From positions 3,162,001 to 3,226,000 of the forward strand of contig JACKLI010000001.1 in the NCBI GenBank assembly GCA_024235995.1: 64,000 bases of DNA, written 5' to 3'. Under the pieces are notes generated by a model. That model did not search any database. It was not told the DNA's origin and worked only from the letters and a program-made list of their open reading frames with translations. Shown here piece after piece: positions 57,846 through 64,000 of the stretch. The stretch's first letter is position 1; each line of letters opens with the position of its first letter. The DNA comes from Burkholderiaceae bacterium (GTDB lineage Bacteria > Pseudomonadota > Gammaproteobacteria > Burkholderiales > Burkholderiaceae_C). Made by a program: the position numbers and the translations under genes.

Positions 57846-57885
57846 ATTATCGCATGCATGGATCGGTTTGTCACGGGTTAACCCG
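57846..57885 (-). promoter_or_regulatory. Predicted sigma-70 promoter and palindrome for the helicase gene
   Basis: Read on the minus strand: GTGACA (57869-57874) and GATAAT (57846-57851) with a 17-base spacer, each differing by one base from the consensus hexamer. Immediately upstream of the -35 box is the perfect palindrome CGGGTTAACCCG (57874-57885), a possible operator shared with the divergent gene at 57963. Confidence 0.6.
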
Positions 57886-57962
57886 CATTCATGCAGCCCG
57901 GCTCGCCCACCGGGCCCCGCACGCGCACAATGCAGCCCTGCCTGCCCGCACGCAGCACGCTC

Positions 57963-58619
57963 ATGGCGCACTTTGGCAACCGCCCCGAGATCGACCACCG
58001 CACGATCAAGCTGATCGTCGGCGGCGTGGCGCTCGGCCTGGCGCCGCTCACCATCGCCCTGTCGCCCGCGCCCATCGCCTCCATCAGCGCCAGCTACCAC
58101 GAGGGCGGCGCGGCGCAAAGCGTGTTCGTCGGCTTCTTGTTCGCCATCGCGGCCCTGCTGCTGGCCTACAACGGGCTCTCGCGCACCGAGATGATCCTGA
58201 GCAAGGGGGCGGCCGCGGCCGGCCTGGGCGTGGCGCTGTTTCCGTGCACCTGCGGGCGCTACGCCGTGCCGCTGCCGTGGATGCATGGGCTCGCGGCCTC
58301 CGTCATGTTCCTGATCCTGGCGTGGTTCTGCCTGATCTTCTGGCGCCGCGCCCGCGCCAAGCGCCACACCCGCGCCCTGCGCCGTGCGCGGCTGTATGCG
58401 CTGTGCGGGGCGGCCATCGTGCTGTCGATGGCCGTGCTGGCGCTCAACGGGCTGCTGGGCAACGCCTGGCTGCAGGCCGTGCCGCGCCTGGTGCTGTACG
58501 GCGAAACTGCGGCGCTGACCGCCTTCGGCATCGCCTGGCTGACCGCCAGCCACGCCTTGCCCTGGCTCAACCAGGCCGACGAACGCTTTGCCCCCTGGCG
58601 CGCAAACAACCCGCCCTGA
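57963..58619 (+). CDS. Multi-pass membrane protein of unknown function
   Basis: A 218-residue protein with six or seven membrane helices. The block SISASYHEGGAAQSVFVGFLFAIAALLLAYNG (in part) followed by GLGVALFPCTC fits a family of uncharacterised membrane proteins with the pattern SISxYYH...FVGxLxAIG...GVALFPT. The start at 57963 gives a normal N-terminal tail; upstream ATG codons at 57891 and 57930 are in frame but add proline- and arginine-rich sequence. It is divergent from the helicase leader. Confidence 0.72.
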   Translation: MAHFGNRPEIDHRTIKLIVGGVALGLAPLTIALSPAPIASISASYHEGGAAQSVFVGFLFAIAALLLAYNGLSRTEMILSKGAAAAGLGVALFPCTCGRYAVPLPWMHGLAASVMFLILAWFCLIFWRRARAKRHTRALRRARLYALCGAAIVLSMAVLALNGLLGNAWLQAVPRLVLYGETAALTAFGIAWLTASHALPWLNQADERFAPWRANNPP

Positions 58620-58680
58620 CCTCGGGCATGGCCATTGCCGCTATGCTCGCCTGCTGCATTTCAACCCCACGAGACAAGCC

Positions 58681-59997
58681 ATGCCCGCCCTCAACGCCAC
58701 GCACGACCCGCAACGGACCAGCTGGGTGCCGTCCGCCAACGACGGCAACACCGACTTCCCGATCCAGAACCTGCCGCACGGCATCTTCCGCCGCCAGGGC
58801 TCCAGTGAAAACTGGCGCGGCGGCGTGGCCATCGGCGACCAGATCGTGGATATGGCCGCGGCCGTGGCGGCCGGCGTGTTCACCGGCGCCGCGCTGGCGC
58901 CGGCCCGGGCGGCGGCGCAGGCCAGCCTCAACGATCTGATGCAAATGGGGCCCCAGTCGGCATCCATCCTGCGCCAGGCGCTATCGAATGCATTGCAGGC
59001 CGGGTCCAGCCAGCAGGCCGCGCTGCAGTCCTGCCTGGTGCCGCAGGCGCAGGCCGAATACACCCTGCCCTGCCGCATCGGCGACTACACCGACTTCTAC
59101 ACCTCGGTGCACCACGCCACCAACATCGGCCGGCTGTTTCGCCCCGACAACCCGCTGATGCCCAACTACAAGTGGATTCCCATCGGCTACCACGGGCGCG
59201 CCTCGTCCATCGGCGTGTCGGGCCAGGCGTTTCAGCGTCCGCGCGGGCAGGTCAAGCCGCCCGACGCCGACGCGCCGCGGCTGGCGCCCTGCGCGCGGCT
59301 GGACATCGAGCTGGAGATGGCCGTGTACGTCGGTCCCGGCAACGCGCTGGGCGAGCCGGTGGCGCTGGACGAGGCCGAGTCGCACATCTTCGGCCTGGCC
59401 CTGCTCAACGACTGGTCGGCGCGCGACATCCAGGCCTGGGAATACCAGCCACTGGGGCCTTTTTTGTCCAAGAACTTCGCCACCACCGTCTCGCCCTGGG
59501 TGGTGACGATGGAGGCGCTGGCGCCGTACCGCGTGCCCTTCACCCGCCCGGCGGACGACCCGCAGCCCCTGCCTTACCTGGCCAGCAGCGGCCACAGCGC
59601 GGCGGGCGGCTTCGACATCCAGCTGGAGGCCCTGATCGAAACCCGCCGCATGCGCCAGGCCCAGAGCGCGCCGGTGCGCCTGGCGCTGACCAATTACCGC
59701 CACGCCTACTGGTCCGCCGCGCAGATGCTGACGCACCACACGGTGAACGGCTGCAACCTGCAGCCGGGCGACCTGCTGGGTACCGGCACGCTGTCGGGGC
59801 CCACGCTGGACTCGGCCTGCGCGCTGATCGAGCTGACGGCGGGCGGCAAGAACCCGATCCACCTGCCCAACGGCGAGGTGCGCACCTGGGTGGAGGACGG
59901 CGACGCCATCATCCTGCGCGGCTGGTGCGAGAAGCCCGGCGCGCCCCGCATCGGCTTTGGCGAATGCGTCGGCACGGTGCTCCCCGCGAAACAGTAA
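58681..59997 (+). CDS. fahA: Fumarylacetoacetase
   Basis: A 438-residue FAH enzyme of full length: an N-terminal SH3-like domain (about 1-120) and a C-terminal catalytic domain. The metal ligands appear in order: D in GDYTDFYTSVHHATNIG, E-x-E in LDIELEMA, and D in LLNDWSARDIQAWEYQPLGPF (in part); the catalytic histidine is in SVHHA. It splits fumarylacetoacetate to fumarate and acetoacetate, ending tyrosine/homogentisate breakdown. Homogentisate dioxygenase is not in the window, so the pathway is split or incomplete here. Confidence 0.95.
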   Translation: MPALNATHDPQRTSWVPSANDGNTDFPIQNLPHGIFRRQGSSENWRGGVAIGDQIVDMAAAVAAGVFTGAALAPARAAAQASLNDLMQMGPQSASILRQALSNALQAGSSQQAALQSCLVPQAQAEYTLPCRIGDYTDFYTSVHHATNIGRLFRPDNPLMPNYKWIPIGYHGRASSIGVSGQAFQRPRGQVKPPDADAPRLAPCARLDIELEMAVYVGPGNALGEPVALDEAESHIFGLALLNDWSARDIQAWEYQPLGPFLSKNFATTVSPWVVTMEALAPYRVPFTRPADDPQPLPYLASSGHSAAGGFDIQLEALIETRRMRQAQSAPVRLALTNYRHAYWSAAQMLTHHTVNGCNLQPGDLLGTGTLSGPTLDSACALIELTAGGKNPIHLPNGEVRTWVEDGDAIILRGWCEKPGAPRIGFGECVGTVLPAKQ

Positions 59998-60112
59998 CCC
60001 CCTGCGTCGCTTCGCGCCTGCCCCCCAGGGGGACAACGCCCCTGGCCGGCGCGGGTCCGGCCACGGCGTTCGCTGGCACGGCCTGCTCCGCGGCCTCTTG
60101 ATTGGGCTGGGC
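59996..60112 (+). repeat. Dispersed repeat, family 2, copy 3
   Basis: CCCCCTGCGTCGCTTCGCG, then CTGCCCCCCAGGGGGAC (stem), CCCCTGGCCGGCG and GGCACGGCCTGCTCCGCGGC. It fills the gap between fahA and the polymerase gene and includes the fahA stop region. Confidence 0.65.
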
Positions 60113-60125
60113 GACAATCCTGCCC

Positions 60126-61364
60126 GTGATTCGCCGCATCGCCCACCTCGACATGGATGCGTTCTACGCCTCCGTGGAGTGGCTGCGCTACCCGCAGCTC
60201 AAGGGCCTGCCGGTGGTCATCGGCGGCTCGCGAAGGCGCGAGGACGAGCTGATTGAGCGCCTGAACACCGAGCGTCCCGAACGCGCGTGGACGCCGGCCG
60301 ATCTGGCCGACATTCCGGTCGATTTCTTTCCACTGCTGCAGGACTACGTGGGCCGCGGCGTGATCACCACCGCCAGCTACGCGGCGCGGCAGTTCGGCGT
60401 GGGCTCGGCCATGGGGCTGATGAAGGCGGCGCGCCTGTGCCCGCAGGCCATTTTGCTGCCGGTGGATTTTGCCGAGTACCGCAAGTACTCGCGCGCCTTC
60501 AAGCAAGTCATCCTGGACATCGCGCCGGTGATGGAAGACCGCGGCATCGACGAGGTGTACATCGACTTCACCCACGTGCCCGGCGGCCAGCGCGAGGGCG
60601 GGCGCGTGCTGGCGCGGCTGCTGCAAAAAAGCATTCTCGACGCCACCGGCCTGAGCTGCTCGGTGGGCGTGGCGCCCAACAAGCTGCTGGCCAAGATGGC
60701 CAGCGAATTCAACAAGCCGGGTGGCATCAGCATCGTGCACGAGGCCGACCTGCAAACGCAGATCTGGCCCCTGCCCTGCCGCAAGATCCACGGCATCGGC
60801 CCCAAGACCGACGCGCGCCTGCAGGAGCACGGCATCCACACCATCGGCGAGCTGGCGGCGCGGCAGGCGCCGTGGCTGATCGAGCACTTCGGCCCCAGCC
60901 ACGGCGCCTGGCTGCACGACGCCGCCTGGGGCCGCGACGAGCGCCCGGTGGTGACCGAGAGCGAACCCGTCAGCATGAGCCGCGAGACCACCTTCGAGCG
61001 CGACCTGCACGCCGTGCGCGACCGCGCCGAGCTGGGCGCCATCTTCACCGAGCTGGCCGAGGCCGTGGCGGCGGATTTGCAGCGCAAGGGCTACGTGGGT
61101 AAGACCATCGGCATCAAGCTGCGCTTCGACGACTTCAAGATCGCCACGCGCGACCAGACCGTCGACGCATACACCAGCGACGCCCGGCGCATCCGCCAGG
61201 TGGCGGGCCAGTGCCTCAAGCGCGTCGATTTGAGCCGCCGCCTGCGCCTGCTGGGCGTGCGCGTGGGCTCGCTGGCGCATGCGGCCGACGTGGCCAGCGC
61301 CACGCCAGCGCCGTCCGCAGGCGAAAGCCTGCCGCTGTTTGGTCAATCTACCAGCGCCGAATAA
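60126..61364 (+). CDS. dinB: Y-family DNA polymerase IV-like, with inserted segment
   Basis: A 412-residue lesion-bypass polymerase. Catalytic acids: D9 and D11 in HLDMDAFYASVE and the D-E pair in RGIDEVYIDFTH near residue 145. The steric-gate position holds Y14. Compared with E. coli DinB, about 38 extra residues (39-76, starting EDELIERLN) sit in the fingers between GGSRRR and GVITTASY. Near the C-terminus SLPLF is a likely beta-clamp-binding motif. The start is a GTG at 60126; the ATG at 60102 adds a non-conserved segment. Its last 22 bases overlap the convergent hydrolase gene. Confidence 0.9.
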   Translation: MIRRIAHLDMDAFYASVEWLRYPQLKGLPVVIGGSRRREDELIERLNTERPERAWTPADLADIPVDFFPLLQDYVGRGVITTASYAARQFGVGSAMGLMKAARLCPQAILLPVDFAEYRKYSRAFKQVILDIAPVMEDRGIDEVYIDFTHVPGGQREGGRVLARLLQKSILDATGLSCSVGVAPNKLLAKMASEFNKPGGISIVHEADLQTQIWPLPCRKIHGIGPKTDARLQEHGIHTIGELAARQAPWLIEHFGPSHGAWLHDAAWGRDERPVVTESEPVSMSRETTFERDLHAVRDRAELGAIFTELAEAVAADLQRKGYVGKTIGIKLRFDDFKIATRDQTVDAYTSDARRIRQVAGQCLKRVDLSRRLRLLGVRVGSLAHAADVASATPAPSAGESLPLFGQSTSAE

Positions 61365-62551
61365 ACCAGCTGCCGCAGCTGCGTGCGGATCGGGTAGGTG
61401 CTGGAGGGCAGCAGCTGGGTCATGAAGATGGCGGTGATCTGCTCGGCCGGATCGACCCAGAAGGCGGTGCTGGCTGCGCCGCCCCAGGCGTATTCGCCCC
61501 TACTCCCCAGGGTGCCGGCGGCCACCGGGTCCTGCAGCACCGAAAAGCCCAGGCCGAAGCCCTGGCCGTCGTACTTGACCTCGGCAAACAGCGGGATGCC
61601 GAACTGGGTCAGGTCCTGCCCGCCGGGCAGCGTGTTGCGGGTCATGTGGCGCAGGGTGCGGCTGCCCAGCAGGCGCGCGCCGTCCAGCTCGCCGCCGCGC
61701 AGCAGCATCTGCGTGAAGCGGTGGTAGTCGGCGGTGGTGGACAACAGGCCGCCGCCGCCCGACAGAAAGGTGATCTCGCCGCGCACGGCGTCGCCGAAGG
61801 CGTCGTTGCGCGTGGCCTTGCCGTCCTTGCCGGGCACGTACAGCGCGCCCAGGCGGTCCCCGAGGTCGCCGCGTACCCTGAACGCGGTGTCCTTCATGCC
61901 CAGCGGGTCGAAGATGTGCTGCTGAAAGAATTGGTCCAGGCTTTGGCCCGACACCACCTCGACCAGGCGCCCCAGCACGTCGGTGGCCACCGAGTAGTTC
62001 CAGCGCGTGCCGGGGTCGAAGCGCAGCGGCAGGCGCGCCCAGTCGGCCACCGCCTGCTCCAGCGTGTGGCCCTTGGGCGCGCCCCATTCGTAGCCGGCGT
62101 TGCGGTACATCTCGTCCTGCACGTGGACGTGGTGAAAGCCGTAGGTCAGCCCCGACGTGTGGTTCAGCAGGTGCTGCACGCGGATGGGCCCGGCGGCCGG
62201 CCGGGTGGCGGGCTTGAGGGCCGTGCCGCCCTCCAGCACCCGCATGTCGGCAAAGGCGGGCACGTACTTGGCGATGGGGTCGGTCAGCTCGAAGCGCCCC
62301 TGCTCGTACAGCATCATGGCCGCCACCGAGGTGATGGGCTTGGTCATGGAGAAGATGCGAAAGACGCTGTCGTCCTCGACCGGCAGCCGCGCCTCCAGGT
62401 CGCGCCAGCCCTGCTGGGCGCGGTAGACCACCTCGCCGCGGCGGCTGACCTGCACCTGCCAGCCGGGCAGGCGCCCGTCGTCGACGTAGGCGGCAAAGTG
62501 CGCCCCGATGCGGGCCAGGCGGGCAGGATCGAAACCCTGGACGGTCGTCAT
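61343..62551 (-). CDS. Serine hydrolase, EstB-like class C beta-lactamase fold
   Basis: A 402-residue protein without a signal peptide, so probably cytoplasmic. S68-M-T-K71 is the nucleophile motif; WNYSVATD gives the tyrosine motif; near the C-terminus EYAWGGAAST carries the WGG of EstB-type esterases in place of the lactamase KTG. GGAGAC precedes the ATG at 62551. It is the third serine hydrolase of this fold in the window and differs from the other two in motif and location. The substrate is unknown; an ester is more likely than a lactam. Confidence 0.9.
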   Translation of the reverse strand: MTTVQGFDPARLARIGAHFAAYVDDGRLPGWQVQVSRRGEVVYRAQQGWRDLEARLPVEDDSVFRIFSMTKPITSVAAMMLYEQGRFELTDPIAKYVPAFADMRVLEGGTALKPATRPAAGPIRVQHLLNHTSGLTYGFHHVHVQDEMYRNAGYEWGAPKGHTLEQAVADWARLPLRFDPGTRWNYSVATDVLGRLVEVVSGQSLDQFFQQHIFDPLGMKDTAFRVRGDLGDRLGALYVPGKDGKATRNDAFGDAVRGEITFLSGGGGLLSTTADYHRFTQMLLRGGELDGARLLGSRTLRHMTRNTLPGGQDLTQFGIPLFAEVKYDGQGFGLGFSVLQDPVAAGTLGSRGEYAWGGAASTAFWVDPAEQITAIFMTQLLPSSTYPIRTQLRQLVYSALVD

Positions 62552-62659
62552 GCTGTCTCCTTGTGAATGCGTGTTGCAGCGGGCATCGTAGAGCATCGCA
62601 GCGGGTTGGCGCGGCCAGCCCCGACAATGCTCCGACATCCAACCACCCGCGCCCTTGCC

Positions 62660-63502
62660 ATGACCTCCCCTGCCCTGCACTGCTTCACGCTCGACATCCA
62701 CGACCACATCGCCCACCTGGTGCTGAACCGCCCCGAGGCCATGAACACCATGGACCCGGTGTTCTGGCGCGAGCTGGACGGCGTGCTGGACGCGCTGCAG
62801 CGCGGCAACGAGGCGCGCGCGCTGGTCATCTCCAGCACGGGCCGGCATTTCTCGGCCGGCATGGCGCTGGAGGTGTTCGGCAGCAGCATCCAGATGGACG
62901 ACCAGAGCCCCGAGGGGCGTGCCGCCATCTTCGAGCTGCTCGGCGCGCTGCAGGCCACCTTCACCCGGCTGGAGACGCTGCGCATCCCGGTCATTGCCGC
63001 CATCCAGGGCGGCTGCATCGGCGGCGCGGTGGACCTGGTGACGGCCGCCTGCATCCGCTACGCCAGCGCCGACGCGTTCTTCTGCATCCAGGAGATCAAC
63101 ATCGGCCTGGTGGCCGACGTGGGGACGCTGCAGCGCCTGCCCAAGCTGGTGCCGCTGGGCGTGGTGAAAGAGCTGGCCTACACCGGCCGGCGCATGCCCG
63201 CCGCCCGCGCGCGCGAGGTGGGCCTGGTCAACGAGGTTTTCGATTCGCCCGCCGCCTGCCTGGAAGGCGCCATGGCCTGCGCGCGCGAGATCGCCGCCAA
63301 GCCGCCGGTGGCCATCTGGGGCAGCAAGCAGGTCATCGAGTACGCGCGCGAGCACTCCACGCACGACAGCCTGCGCCAGATGGGCTGGGTGCAGGGAGCG
63401 ATCTGGAGCCATGCGCACGTGCGCGAGGCCGTGGGCGCCATGAAGGACAAGCGCGCGGCGCAGTTTCCGCCGCTGGCGCCGCTGCGCGGTTTTGGCGACT
63501 AG
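62660..63502 (+). CDS. Crotonase, dienoyl-CoA isomerase (ECH1)-like
   Basis: A 280-residue crotonase-fold protein. The oxyanion holes are HFSAGMAL near residue 67 and GGCIGGAVDL near 117. The block CIQEINIGLVADVGTLQRLPKL (in part) is diagnostic for delta-3,5-delta-2,4-dienoyl-CoA isomerases and keeps the glutamate and aspartate equivalent to E196 and D204 of rat ECH1. The third acidic residue (D176, in ACDIRY of ECH1) appears as cysteine here (TAACIRY). It would act in oxidation of unsaturated fatty acids or aromatic-derived acyl-CoAs. It ends on the same CTAG tetranucleotide as folP. Confidence 0.88.
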   Translation: MTSPALHCFTLDIHDHIAHLVLNRPEAMNTMDPVFWRELDGVLDALQRGNEARALVISSTGRHFSAGMALEVFGSSIQMDDQSPEGRAAIFELLGALQATFTRLETLRIPVIAAIQGGCIGGAVDLVTAACIRYASADAFFCIQEINIGLVADVGTLQRLPKLVPLGVVKELAYTGRRMPAARAREVGLVNEVFDSPAACLEGAMACAREIAAKPPVAIWGSKQVIEYAREHSTHDSLRQMGWVQGAIWSHAHVREAVGAMKDKRAAQFPPLAPLRGFGD

Positions 63503-64000
63503 GGCGGCGCGGCGGCCGACCGCATGTGCCGCCACACCGCCAGCGCCTGCACCGTCTCGCGCACGTCGTGCACGCGCACGATGCGCGCGCCGCGCTCGAC
63601 CGCCAGCAGGGCGGCGGCCACGCTGGCGCCGACGCGCTCGGCCGGCGGCGGCGGCGCGGCGGCCGCGCCCTGCAGCGCGGCGCCCAGCGAGGACTTGCGC
63701 GACCAGCCGGCCAGCAGCGGATAGCCCAGCGTCAACAGCTCGCTCTGGCGCGCGAGCAGCGAAAAATTCTGCGCCACGGTCTTGCCGAAGCCGATGCCGG
63801 GGTCCAGCACGATGCGAGCCTTTTCGACCCCCAGCCCGCGCAGGTCATGCGCAGCATGCTGTAAAAATTGCAGCACCTGCGGCACCGCATCGCCCGCCAT
63901 GGGCGCCAGCTGCATGGTTTGCGGATCGCCATGCATGTGCATCAGGCACACGCCGCAGCGGCCGTGCGCCACCACCACGGCGGCCGCGCCCGGCTGGCGC
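63499..64000 (-). CDS. folP: Dihydropteroate synthase, N-terminus beyond window edge
   Basis: The visible part is the C-terminal 166 residues, open to the right edge. CLMHMHGDPQTMQ, IVLDPGIGFGKTVAQNF, GYPLLAGWSRKSSLG and the final RIVRVHDVRETVQAL are the conserved TIM-barrel blocks of FolP. The enzyme joins p-aminobenzoate to pterin diphosphate in folate synthesis and is the sulfonamide target. A proline/alanine-rich insert (AAAAPPPPAE) interrupts the sequence after the SRKSSLG loop. It converges on the crotonase gene. Confidence 0.95.
   Translation of the reverse strand, partial: RQPGAAAVVVAHGRCGVCLMHMHGDPQTMQLAPMAGDAVPQVLQFLQHAAHDLRGLGVEKARIVLDPGIGFGKTVAQNFSLLARQSELLTLGYPLLAGWSRKSSLGAALQGAAAAPPPPAERVGASVAAALLAVERGARIVRVHDVRETVQALAVWRHMRSAAAPP

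Overview
The window is a gene-dense (about 90% coding), very GC-rich stretch of a bacterial chromosome. I place it in the Betaproteobacteria, order Burkholderiales, most likely family Comamonadaceae (Acidovorax/Ottowia/Alicycliphilus-like). The reasons are the gmk-rpoZ-spoT order, a Bug-type solute receptor, a DUF1631 protein, a fkpB-ispH pair, and two families of short dispersed repeats that I associate with this family. I see no prophage, insertion sequence, CRISPR array or rRNA operon. It reads as core chromosome with small accessory pieces. The genus is not resolved.

Left part (1-8.8 kb): a methylmalonyl-CoA operon on the minus strand (mcm, meaB, pccB, a small membrane protein gene, pccA, a DUF167 gene), followed by a truncated serine hydrolase gene at the edge. 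A divergent GntR-type regulator sits at its head. Together these turn propionyl-CoA into succinyl-CoA with a B12-dependent mutase. A cobyric acid synthase (cobQ) and a decayed piece of a histidine phosphatase gene lie elsewhere in the window.

9.5-26.4 kb: a secreted M23 peptidase, an FGE-like lipoprotein without the copper-binding cysteines, a large DUF1631 protein, an AstE-like deacylase and a flavin monooxygenase. Then come the housekeeping genes gmk, rpoZ, spoT, greB, an FUSC exporter, an MFS transporter and mutS.

26.4-38.2 kb: dbpA, hydrolases, a methyltransferase and cobQ. Next is a nitrosative-stress module: nsrR divergent from fdxA and a DUF2249 gene, with a good NsrR operator directly behind the fdxA -10 box. 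A tRNA-Ser(CGA), a strong two-way terminator and an acyl-CoA dehydrogenase / Bug receptor / CoA-transferase operon with its LysR regulator follow.

38.2-54.5 kb: serS, ispH and fkpB (separated by a repeat), radC, a YeiH exporter, an Smr protein, a CBS protein, metY, and an iron/phosphonate-type ABC importer with a fused permease and a trailing LysR gene. YihY and DUF2069 genes then start back to back.

54.5-64 kb: a D-lactate/2-hydroxyglutarate-type FAD dehydrogenase, an RhlE-type helicase with an apparent 300-nt structured leader, a membrane protein, fumarylacetoacetase, a Y-family polymerase with an inserted segment in the fingers, a third serine hydrolase, a dienoyl-CoA-isomerase-like crotonase and the 3' end of folP. 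The most interesting points are repeat copies read in frame inside mcm, mutS and the RhlE-type helicase gene, the NsrR-fdxA-DUF2249 unit, and the helicase leader.
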